Source of the DNA: Tellurirhabdus rosea
GTDB taxonomy: Bacteria > Bacteroidota > Bacteroidia > Cytophagales > Spirosomataceae
DNA: 64,000 bases
Direction: 5' to 3'
Assembly (NCBI RefSeq): GCF_026278345.1
Contig: NZ_CP111085.1
Span: 2,368,001 to 2,432,000 of the forward strand
A program made the position numbers and the translations under genes. Position 1 is the stretch's first letter; each line of letters starts with the position of its first letter. Positions 44,201 through 51,435 of the stretch are shown one piece after another. A model generated the notes under the pieces. It ran no database searches. It was not told where the DNA came from and was given only the letters and a program-made list of their open reading frames with translations.

Positions 44201-44890
44201 CAGTACACCTGTACCACGCCGGCTCCTCAGGCAGCGCCCGCCCCGACCCCACCCACGGCTGTAACTTACGGCTCACCGGAAGGCCACCTCGATGTTGCGC
44301 AGTGTGATCTGGTGAAAGGCTGGGCGGTCGACCGCCGGGCGCTGAACCAGTCGATCAGCGTCGATATCTACCTGGACGGAACGCTGATTGCAACGGTGAA
44401 AGCGGATCAGTCGCGGCCGGACGTGGGCACGTATCTTGGCGACAATGGCCTGCACGGGTTCCAGTACGCCATCCCGGCCACTTACCGGACACCGGGCACG
44501 CACCGCATCGAAGTGAAGTATGCCACGTCAAACCAGGCACTGCTGGATTCTCCGCGGCAGTACTCCTGCAACAGTGTAGCCCGTACGGCTGCGGTTGCCA
44601 AGGAACCCACGCCGCAGCAGGTTGCCGAAGGCCAGTGGCGGCTGTTCCCGAACCCGACGACGGACGAAGTGACTGTGGAGCTTCCGGCGGTTTTCAGCGC
44701 CAGCGACGTTCAGTTGTTCATCGTCACGCAATCGGGGGGTAAAGTGGCCATTCCGGCTAGCATGGTGCAGATCAGCGGCAACCAGTTGCGGGTCAGCACG
44801 CAGGCCTTGCAACTGCCGAAAGGCTTGTACTTCCTGCAGGTAACCCAGGGCCGCTATCCGCTGAAGACGCTGAAGTTTATTAAGCACTGA
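41201..44890 (+). CDS. PQQ-type sugar dehydrogenase with PKD, three 98-aa repeats and T9SS tail
   Basis: The 1229-residue secreted protein has a signal peptide (to FAQ, about residue 27). A glucose/sorbosone dehydrogenase six-bladed propeller spans about 30-480 ([68 protein letters not shown]). A PKD domain follows (about 483-573, [21 protein letters not shown]), then a beta-rich region, three repeats (776-873, 907-1004, 1026-1123) and a T9SS type A sorting domain ([14 protein letters not shown]...[10 protein letters not shown]). The catalytic His and PQQ ligands of the propeller were not traced one by one. It would oxidise a sugar or aldose at the cell surface. Alternative: a lectin-like propeller without activity. 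Confidence 0.88.
   Translation: [1229 protein letters not shown]
43526..44569 (+). repeat. Three tandem 98-residue repeats with Ala-Pro linkers
   Basis: The three units are 43526-43819, 43919-44212 and 44276-44569, each exactly 98 codons from the Pro of PEGHLD to the Cys of QY(T/S)C. Shared motifs are EGHLD, VKGW-VDR, VD-Y/F-DG, YLGDNG-HGF and GTHR-E. Each has a Cys near the start (DC/QCD) and one at the end, a likely disulfide. The first linker is a long Ala-Pro/Thr-Pro run; the second is shorter. Confidence 0.9.
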
Positions 44891-44895
44891 TTTTT

Positions 44896-44968
44896 TAGAA
44901 AAAAGAGTATAGAAAAACGACTCATCTATTTTAATCTAGGCTAGTCTTTTCTCTCATCTCTTTTCTCA
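44896..44968. repeat. Intergenic palindrome E (AGAAAAGAG words, imperfect)
   Basis: The left arm (about 44896-44922, AGAAAAAAGAG and AGAAAAACGACT) and the right arm (about 44943-44968, AGTCTTTTCTCTCATCTCTTTTCTC) are imperfect reverse complements. The purine word is related to palindrome D. It lies between convergent genes, next to a normal terminator. Confidence 0.6.
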
Positions 44969-44969
44969 G

Positions 44970-45000
44970 AAACCCCGGACGCGCCTTGCGTTCGGGGTTT
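44970..45000. terminator. Bidirectional intrinsic terminator
   Basis: An 8-bp stem AAACCCCG (44970-44977) with CGGGGTTT (44993-45000), extended inward by ACGC/GCGT, closes a CCTT loop. It serves the PQQ-dehydrogenase gene and the convergent glycosyltransferase gene, whose stop is at 45005. Confidence 0.85.
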
Positions 45001-45004
45001 TGTG

Positions 45005-45754
45005 TTACCGGATGTCGGCGTAGAGCCGTTTCAGTTTTTCGGGCGAATAGCCCACACCCCAGAGAAAGCCGATGTACAGAAAAAGCGCATTCGCCCGCCA
45101 GAAACCCCATTTTTCCACCCGCCGGTCCGACGATTCCACCACCCGATTGACCTGCCGGATGCGCCCGAAGCGGACCAGTTTCAGCAGCAGGTCGGCCTCT
45201 TCCATGATCGGCAGTTCGTCCGTGTAGCCGCCGCAGGCCAGAAACTGTTCCCGGCGGCAGAAAATGACCTGATCGCCGAACAGCAGCCGCGCCCCTTTGA
45301 AGAAAAACAGATGCGGCCGGAACAGCAGCGGGGCGTAATAACTTTTGATATAGTTGTGAAACGACGTGATCCAGCGCGTCTGTAGCGGCCCGCGCATGAG
45401 CGAAATAAAGCCGCCCGCCGCCGTCCGGGTATCCGCCAGGGTTTCGAGCATAACGTTCAGGGCATCGTCGGGCAGGGTGGTGTCGGCGTGGAGAAAACAC
45501 AGAACGTCACCGGTAGCGGCGCGGGACCCGTGGTTCATCTGCACCGAGCGGCAGGCCACCGGGCTTTTCAGCACCCGCAAAAAAGGCAGTTCGGCCCGGT
45601 AGGTTTGCAGCAGCCGGAGGGTCCCGTCGGTGCTGCCGCCGTCCACGACAATCACCTCCACCGGTTCCGGGCACAGTTGCCGGATCTGCCGCAGGGTACG
45701 GGGCAGCGCCTTTTCTTCGTTGAGGGTTGGAATGATGACAGAAACCGTAGCCAC
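45005..45754 (-). CDS. Glycosyltransferase family 2, TIGR04283-like
   Basis: A GTG start gives 249 residues. The GT-A fold is shown by VSVIIPTLNEEKALPRTLRQI, VDGGSTDGT, CFLHADTTLPDDAL with the DXD-type motif, then FGDQVIFCRREQFLACGGY and PIMEEADLLLKL. The short size and motif pattern match TIGR04283, members of which are linked elsewhere to arsenosugar synthesis, a role not supported by neighbours here. It has its own promoter region against the divergent HMG-CoA reductase gene. Confidence 0.9.
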   Translation of the reverse strand: MATVSVIIPTLNEEKALPRTLRQIRQLCPEPVEVIVVDGGSTDGTLRLLQTYRAELPFLRVLKSPVACRSVQMNHGSRAATGDVLCFLHADTTLPDDALNVMLETLADTRTAAGGFISLMRGPLQTRWITSFHNYIKSYYAPLLFRPHLFFFKGARLLFGDQVIFCRREQFLACGGYTDELPIMEEADLLLKLVRFGRIRQVNRVVESSDRRVEKWGFWRANALFLYIGFLWGVGYSPEKLKRLYADIR

Positions 45755-45850
45755 TGGACTTCCTCGCGGTTAGTAGTAATCTTGCAACAAGTTGTGAAGG
45801 TATAGGTTTGAACTTGTTAACAGCTCCCCTATCCCGAAAACCTGCTTTTT

Positions 45851-47404
45851 ATGTTCAAATTCTTACCGAACGCCCTGCTCAAACAGCTTTATACCCGCAA
45901 CAGTCTCCGCAACACGTCCGACGGTTTTGCTTTTTCGCTGAAAAACCGGCTGGCCGACGCCCGTTTTACCGGTCTGCAAAAAGCCCTCATCGACGGACGC
46001 GAGTACCCGGCAGCGGCCTTCACGCTGGAACCCGACGGAGGCGAGGCCGTTGCCCTGACCGCCATTTCGGCCAGCCAGCCGCTGAGCTTTCCCCTGCGCC
46101 GCTCGGTGAGTGTCCGGGCCAAAGGCGATTCATTGCCGGAAGGGCGGCATCAGTTGGAGATTACGCTGCATACGCAGCCCTTCGGGACGATCACGCTGAA
46201 AGTGGAGGACGAGCTCCAGACCGCCCCGCCGCCCGCAGAACGACCCGGCATTCCCCGGAATCCGGTCGATGATTATACGGCGGAAGCGGTCGGGAACCGG
46301 CAGGACTACCTGCGCACCACGACCGGCCTGAACCCCACGCACCTGACGGGCTATTCGTTCGAGCCGGAGGTGATGCGAGGCAACTGCGAAAACTTCGTCG
46401 GGGTGGCGCAGGTGCCGGTTGGACTCGCCGGGCCGCTCCGCATCAACGGCGAACACGCGCAGGGCGACTTCCTGATTCCGCTGGCGACCACCGAGGGAAC
46501 GCTCGTGGCCTCCTACAACCGGGGCATGAAGCTCATCAACCTCAGCGGCGGCGTCCGCTGTACCGTTCAGGACGAAGGCATGCAGCGCGCCCCGGTTTTC
46601 GGGTTTGCCGATGCCCGCGCCGCCCGGGATTTTGTGCAGTGGATCGACGGGCACCGCGCCGACCTAGCGACCGAGGCCGAAAGCACCTCCCGCTACGCCC
46701 GGCTCCGCTACGTGGACAGCTACCTGACCGGTCGGCTGGCGTTCCTGCGGTTCGGCTTCTCGACGGGCGACGCGGCGGGGCAGAACATGGTCAGCAAGGC
46801 CACGCTGGCGGCCTGCAACTGGATTATGCAGCATTACGACGGTATTGAGGAGTTTTTTCTGGAATCCAATCTGGCGACCGACAAAAAGCCTTCGCAGATC
46901 AACGTGCTGAAAACCCGGGGGCGACGCGTCACAGCCGAAATCCTCATTCCCCGCGACCTGCTGATCCGGGAATTGCAGGTCGAACCGGCGACGCTGGACC
47001 GGCACGCCCGCTTTGGAAACATCGGCTCGTGGCTGGCGGGGGCCAACAACAACGGGCTGCATTCGGTCAACGGGCTGGCGGCGCTCTTCATCGCCACGGG
47101 ACAGGATGTGGCCTGTCTGGCCGAGTCCTCGGCGGCGATTGCCTTCTCCGAAGTCCGGCCGAACGGCGACCTGTACGGATCCATCACGCTGCCTTCGCTG
47201 GTCATTGCCACGCACGGCGGCGGCACGGGCCTGCCGACCCAGCGCGAATGTCTTGAAATGATGGACTGTTACGGCTCCGGGAAGGTCAGCAAACTGGCCG
47301 AGATCATGGCGGGCGTGGTGGCCGCCGGGGAATTATCGCTGGCCGCCGCCATTTCCTCGCTCGACTGGGTGTCGAGCCACGAGGCGGCGCGGCGGGCGGA
47401 GTAA
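45851..47404 (+). CDS. Hydroxymethylglutaryl-CoA reductase with N-terminal extra domain
   Basis: The 517-residue product has an extra N-terminal domain (residues 1-130, LLKQLYTRNSLRNTSDGFAFSLKNRL...FPLRRSV) and then the reductase: ENFVGVAQVPVGLAGPL (about 179), ATTEGTLVASYNRG, FSTGDAAGQNM (about 306), ATDKKPSQIN with the catalytic Lys (about 344), and HSVNGLAALFIATGQDVA (about 401). The DKK motif and overall pattern are class I-like. It would interconvert HMG-CoA and mevalonate with NAD(P)H. The other mevalonate-pathway genes are not in the window, while the MEP-route gene ispE is. Confidence 0.9.
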   Translation: MFKFLPNALLKQLYTRNSLRNTSDGFAFSLKNRLADARFTGLQKALIDGREYPAAAFTLEPDGGEAVALTAISASQPLSFPLRRSVSVRAKGDSLPEGRHQLEITLHTQPFGTITLKVEDELQTAPPPAERPGIPRNPVDDYTAEAVGNRQDYLRTTTGLNPTHLTGYSFEPEVMRGNCENFVGVAQVPVGLAGPLRINGEHAQGDFLIPLATTEGTLVASYNRGMKLINLSGGVRCTVQDEGMQRAPVFGFADARAARDFVQWIDGHRADLATEAESTSRYARLRYVDSYLTGRLAFLRFGFSTGDAAGQNMVSKATLAACNWIMQHYDGIEEFFLESNLATDKKPSQINVLKTRGRRVTAEILIPRDLLIRELQVEPATLDRHARFGNIGSWLAGANNNGLHSVNGLAALFIATGQDVACLAESSAAIAFSEVRPNGDLYGSITLPSLVIATHGGGTGLPTQRECLEMMDCYGSGKVSKLAEIMAGVVAAGELSLAAAISSLDWVSSHEAARRAE

Positions 47405-47736
47405 CGACAGTTAAGATTTCCGGAAAGCTGTGAACAGCCAGACCCGCCTTCTGCTTCCCGATGCATAGCGGTTTGCCTTTGTCAATTCAGTTGGATCGCT
47501 ACGCGATGGAACAAGGGAAGAATGCCGGGCCTGCTACCTGCTACAAACTTTTGATCGCTACGCGATGGGAAACGACCCATCTCCGGCTGGCCCAAAATAT
47601 GCCTGCTGCTGGCCGGTGTCCACACCGGAGGTGCAAAGCCGGACCGCTTTTACATTAGGAATAATTCAGCAACCGCTTTCGTATAGTAACGACAAGGTGG
47701 AGTCACTTTAGCTTATAATCGTTTCCGTTCTTCGTT
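47405..47736. other. 332-base gap with short dyad repeats
   Basis: No convincing gene is present. The element GATCGCTACGCGATGG, itself a hairpin (ATCGC-tac-GCGAT), occurs twice, at 47494-47509 and 47553-47568. A second dyad, GGCCGGTGTCCACACCGG (47611-47628), resembles the terminator-like palindrome at 48989-49020. The last 80 bases are AT-rich and hold the presumed promoter (TTATAATCG near 47712-47720) of the next gene. Confidence 0.6.
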
Positions 47737-48990
47737 ATGTACAGGCCATTAGCGCAACTGATTCTATCGGTTTTTTTACTGGCGCAGATTCGGGCTGTAC
47801 ATTTCGATCATTTTCCGAAAGAAGGTCAAAGCAATCGTTTGAACAGGCTCGGGGCTGGCCCTTTTTACGATACAACTTCCGTTAAAAACAATTTAAACCT
47901 GCTTCATACAAGCCTCGATAACGGCTTTAGCCTCCAAATGTTTTTTTGTTTCAAGGTTAACTCATTACAGGCACAGGTTAAATCTGATTCCGTCAAAATT
48001 GCATTCGAGATAAACGACCAGGGACAACCGATTATAACACAGGTTCACAAACATCTGATTGGCGTAGAGAGTCATCATCATAAAGAAATTTGTAACGGTT
48101 TCCTTTATTCAAACCCTGGAATTCCCGCCTGGAAGAAGTCCCCTTCTTTGTGGAACGCAGAGACACCAAAAACCTATTCTTACCATATTCATTTTACGTA
48201 CGATCGTTCATCGGCAGAAGATTACGTTCATAAATCAATTGGCTTCCGAGCCTTTTCGGTGAAGAAGAACCGTCCTTATTTAAACGGGAGAGCGTTGACA
48301 ATAAAGGCCGTTGAATGGCCAAACGTTCTGGATTCATCAGCCTCAGAAAGGGCGTTAGGCTTACTCAAGAGGCATTTTATCAATACAATCTTGATTTCAA
48401 AACGCCAGCCGGATATCTTTTATGAACAATGCAGCCGATTAGGCTTTTATTTATTTTGTCAGTTTGACAATATAACGGACGTAGAAGCGCTGCAATCATC
48501 CATCAATCCGTGTTTGTTGGGTTTCGTGAAAACCAACCGTAAACCAAATGAGGTAACCTACTACAAATTAGAGGAATTAAAAACGGGCTCATATTCAATT
48601 AATCCATACGGTACCATTTTGGGCATCGCGGATCTAAAACGGCTTGATGTAGCGGCTGGCAGGCTGTTCCCTCTGCAAATAGACACCACATCCCGGGGTG
48701 ATTCGGTTTATGTTAACATTACCAACAAATTTGATTTTTCTACCTTAAAGAAAACGGTAGTCAGCGTTTTCGACAGCGCTACCGGCTCCCCACTTCGGCA
48801 ACTAACCGTGGCCGACCTCAAGCCTATGCGTTCCTTAACGACGGGCCTTTGTCATAAAAAAGATGTAAAAAACTACACGCTGTTTTTTGTCATTACACCG
48901 GGGGAGGAGGACCGTCAGACACTGCTTTTTTATCGAAAGATTACAGCTGTCCCTTCACGATCGGGTTTCAGAATGCATTATGAAAATTGA
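47737..48990 (+). CDS. Beta-galactosidase (GH2)-derived protein lacking the catalytic core
   Basis: The 417-residue product has an export-like N-terminus. Residues about 136-245 match the end of GH2 domain 2 and the first part of the GH2 barrel: SLWNAETPKTYSYHIHF, SIGFRAFSVKKNRPYLNGRALTIKAVEWP, ERALGLLKRHFINTILI and FYEQCSRLGFYLFCQFDN. Residues about 283-345 resemble the later GH2 beta domain (INPYGTILGIADLK, VYVNITNKFDF). The roughly 400-residue segment that should carry both catalytic Glu residues is absent, so hydrolase activity is not expected. The gene is clearly richer in A and T than its neighbours. It may be a decayed relic or a repurposed binding protein. Confidence 0.65.
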   Translation: MYRPLAQLILSVFLLAQIRAVHFDHFPKEGQSNRLNRLGAGPFYDTTSVKNNLNLLHTSLDNGFSLQMFFCFKVNSLQAQVKSDSVKIAFEINDQGQPIITQVHKHLIGVESHHHKEICNGFLYSNPGIPAWKKSPSLWNAETPKTYSYHIHFTYDRSSAEDYVHKSIGFRAFSVKKNRPYLNGRALTIKAVEWPNVLDSSASERALGLLKRHFINTILISKRQPDIFYEQCSRLGFYLFCQFDNITDVEALQSSINPCLLGFVKTNRKPNEVTYYKLEELKTGSYSINPYGTILGIADLKRLDVAAGRLFPLQIDTTSRGDSVYVNITNKFDFSTLKKTVVSVFDSATGSPLRQLTVADLKPMRSLTTGLCHKKDVKNYTLFFVITPGEEDRQTLLFYRKITAVPSRSGFRMHYEN

Positions 48991-49020
48991 TTCTGGCCGG
49001 TGTCCGCACCGGCCAGAATC
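48989..49020. terminator. GGCCGGTG palindrome between convergent genes
   Basis: A 14-bp stem (48989-49002 with 49007-49020, GATTCTGGCCGGTG and its complement) closes a 4-base loop. It follows the GH2-like stop codon and precedes the convergent oxidoreductase end (49038). No clear T run follows, so termination is probable but not certain. Confidence 0.65.
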
Positions 49021-49037
49021 AGGCACGCAATTCGGAT

Positions 49038-50243
49038 TTACGCCTGCTCCGCGGCGGTTTTATCCAGAACCTGAATGATGTCTTTGGTCGACACCCGGTT
49101 GCCCGTCTGCGCGGCCCGGTAGATGGCTTCGATCAGCTGCACGTCGCGCATGCCCATCTCGCCGGGTACGGTCGTTTCCTGATTGTTCAGGATGCAGTCG
49201 GCAAAGGCGTCCATCTGGCGGGCCTGCTGGTTCAGGTTTTCCAGTTTCATCTCCCCTTTGCTGGTCGTGCCTTTCAGGCCATCGTACTGGTAAGCGGGCT
49301 CCAGGGCAAACCAGCCGCTGGCGGCTTCGGCCCGGAGGATGTTGTACTTGTCGTTGTAACTGGTCTTGCAGGCCGCCACCGTGCCGTCCGGGAATTCCAT
49401 CTGAAAATCGACGCCCTCTTCCACCTCGCTGAATTTTTCCTTGTCCGTAATAGGATGAAATTTGGCCGTTACCGAAACCGGCACCTGCCCTTTCGTGTAA
49501 ATGGCCCCCTGAATGCAGTACACGCCCACGTCGGGCAGCGGACCGCCGCCGCTAAGTCCCTTGCCCAGCCGCCAGGGGGTGTCCATGCCCTGTTTCTGGC
49601 CGTTCTGGGCGATGATCCGGTTTACCTTACCGAATTCCTGCGTTTGCCCGAGCCGCATCATCTCCCGGTTGAACGGTTCAAAGTGCAGCCGGTAGCCGAT
49701 CGACAGCTTTTTGCCCGCTTTCCGGCAGGCATCGATCATTTTCTGGCAGTCAGCGGCATTGGTGGCCATCGGTTTTTCGCAGATGACGTGCTTTCCGGCC
49801 TGCGCCGCCCGGATGACGTATTCGGCATGCAGCGCGTTGGGAAGCACCACGTAGACAATGTCGATGTCCGGATTATCGGCAATCCGGTCGAAGGTCTGGT
49901 AGTTGTAGATATTCTTGTCCGGAATGTTATACTCTTTTTTCCACTTCTCGGCCTTCTCCGGCGTGCCCGTTACGATACCCGCCAGTCGGCACAGCTTGGT
50001 TTCTTTGAGGGCCGGGGCCAGCTCGCCTTCGCTGTACTTGCCCAGCCCGACGAGGGCAATGCCGAGCGTCCGCCCGCCCGAAGCATCCGCGGCTTCCTTT
50101 TTTTCGGACGACTGGCTCTCGCCGCCACCGCAGGACGTGAGCAGAGACATGGCGGGCAGCACCAGCGCCGACGCGCTGGCATACCGGATGAAGTCGCGGC
50201 GGACAAGGCGCCGGTCAGGAACGTAAATCGGGGTTGTATTCAT
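49038..50243 (-). CDS. Gfo/Idh/MocA oxidoreductase, Tat-exported
   Basis: The start at 50241-50243 gives 401 residues with a twin-arginine leader (VRRDFIRYASASALVLPAMSLLTSCGGG); the Cys suggests possible lipidation. A Rossmann domain (LGIALVGLGKYSEGELAPAL), the GKHVICEKPMATN motif with the catalytic Lys, and a glucose-fructose-oxidoreductase-like C-terminal domain (GGGPLPDVGVYCIQGAIY) follow. It probably oxidises or reduces a sugar with tightly bound NADP in the periplasm. It diverges from an exported TIM-barrel isomerase gene. Confidence 0.92.
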   Translation of the reverse strand: MNTTPIYVPDRRLVRRDFIRYASASALVLPAMSLLTSCGGGESQSSEKKEAADASGGRTLGIALVGLGKYSEGELAPALKETKLCRLAGIVTGTPEKAEKWKKEYNIPDKNIYNYQTFDRIADNPDIDIVYVVLPNALHAEYVIRAAQAGKHVICEKPMATNAADCQKMIDACRKAGKKLSIGYRLHFEPFNREMMRLGQTQEFGKVNRIIAQNGQKQGMDTPWRLGKGLSGGGPLPDVGVYCIQGAIYTKGQVPVSVTAKFHPITDKEKFSEVEEGVDFQMEFPDGTVAACKTSYNDKYNILRAEAASGWFALEPAYQYDGLKGTTSKGEMKLENLNQQARQMDAFADCILNNQETTVPGEMGMRDVQLIEAIYRAAQTGNRVSTKDIIQVLDKTAAEQA

Positions 50244-50472
50244 AACGCTGATGGACTGGCCGACCGAGGCCGGACCGATTAATTCTCTGGTTAACCGGCT
50301 GATTCGAAGAATGTTCGACCGAGTCCGCCCCGACGCCCGACAGAGCGCAACGGAGCCGGTGAAAAGCGGTAACGGCCCCGGCCCGGGTCGCAGGGACACT
50401 TATCCACAGGAGGGCACAGGATGAGAAGGCCGCTTTTTTGTCCTTTCTTGTCAAAAACCCTCACCCTTCTCC

Positions 50473-51351
50473 ATGTCACACCCCAAAAAAGATTTATCCA
50501 GACGGGATTTTCTGCAAGCCTCCCTTGCGGTCGCGGCCGGTACACTGGCTTTGCCTGCCTACAGCAGCGCCCGGCTGTCGCTGCCGCTTGGCGTTTGTGC
50601 CCCGTACGAAAAAGCCGCCCTGCTCAAAGACCTCGGCTATGATTTTGTCGAAGAAAATGTCGGCCGTTTTCTGCTGCCCGAAGCCGACGAAGCCTACAGC
50701 CAGAACCGGCAAAAGCTGGCAGCGGGCCTTCCGGTGCGCTCCTACATTTCGTTTTTTCCGGGAAGTCTGAAATCCGTCGGGCCGACCACGCACCACGAAG
50801 CCATTCTGCAACGGGCCGACAAAGCGCTGCAGCGGGCGAAGGAGTGCGGCTCGAAAAACATTGTCTTCGGCAGCGGCGGCTCCCGGGCCATTCCGGACGG
50901 CTTCGACCGCGAGACGGCCAAGAAGCAGCACATCGAACTTTGCCGGAAAATGGCTCCGCTGGCCGAAAAACACGGCGTTACGCTGGCCGTCGAACCGCTG
51001 AACCGGGGCGAAACCAACTTTATCAACAGCCTCGCCGATGGCGTCGAAATCATCCAGGCCGTGCAGAATCCGTGGTTTAAGCTGCAATGCGACATTTACC
51101 ACATGCTGAAAGAGGACGAAAAGCCGGAGGAAATCGTGCGGTTCAAAGAGTTTATCGTTCACTGCCACATCGCCGAGAAAGCCAAACGGACGGCCCCCGG
51201 CATCGCGGGCGACGACTTCCGGCCGTATTTCCGGGCTTTGAAAAAAATCAATTACAAAGGCGGTCTGTCGCTGGAATGCAACTGGACCAATTTTGACGAA
51301 GAGGTAAAACGCGGCATCGACGTGCTCAAAAAGCAACTGAGCGAGGTTTGA
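50473..51351 (+). CDS. Tat-exported sugar isomerase/epimerase-like TIM barrel
   Basis: The 292-residue product has a twin-arginine leader (LSRRDFLQASLAVAAGTLALPAYS) and the xylose-isomerase-like barrel of the hydroxypyruvate isomerase group. Predicted metal ligands are the Glu of LAVEPLNRGETN, the Asp/His of QCDIYHM, the His of VHCHIAEK and the Glu of SLECNW. It shares a divergent control region with the Gfo/Idh/MocA gene, so the two probably act on related sugars. Substrate unknown. Confidence 0.88.
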   Translation: MSHPKKDLSRRDFLQASLAVAAGTLALPAYSSARLSLPLGVCAPYEKAALLKDLGYDFVEENVGRFLLPEADEAYSQNRQKLAAGLPVRSYISFFPGSLKSVGPTTHHEAILQRADKALQRAKECGSKNIVFGSGGSRAIPDGFDRETAKKQHIELCRKMAPLAEKHGVTLAVEPLNRGETNFINSLADGVEIIQAVQNPWFKLQCDIYHMLKEDEKPEEIVRFKEFIVHCHIAEKAKRTAPGIAGDDFRPYFRALKKINYKGGLSLECNWTNFDEEVKRGIDVLKKQLSEV

Positions 51352-51400
51352 CCGGACGGCCATCCGCAATTGTATTTTTTTGTAACCATTCTATCCTTCA

Positions 51401-51434
51401 GGGGTTTCATGATGACAACACGTTATGAAACCCC
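51401..51434. promoter_or_regulatory. 34-base dyad just upstream of the GH13 start
   Basis: GGGGTTTCAT (51401-51410) and its exact complement ATGAAACCCC (51425-51434) are separated by 14 bases and end one base before the ATG at 51436. It can be a repressor site or an RNA hairpin near the start codon. If translation instead begins at 51409, it would be coding. Confidence 0.55.
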
Positions 51435-51435
51435 T

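Noticed and set aside
47494-47568. Possible CRISPR array from two GATCGCTACGCGATGG copies
   Set aside because: Only two copies are present, no cas gene is near, and the unit is a small hairpin; it does not form an array.
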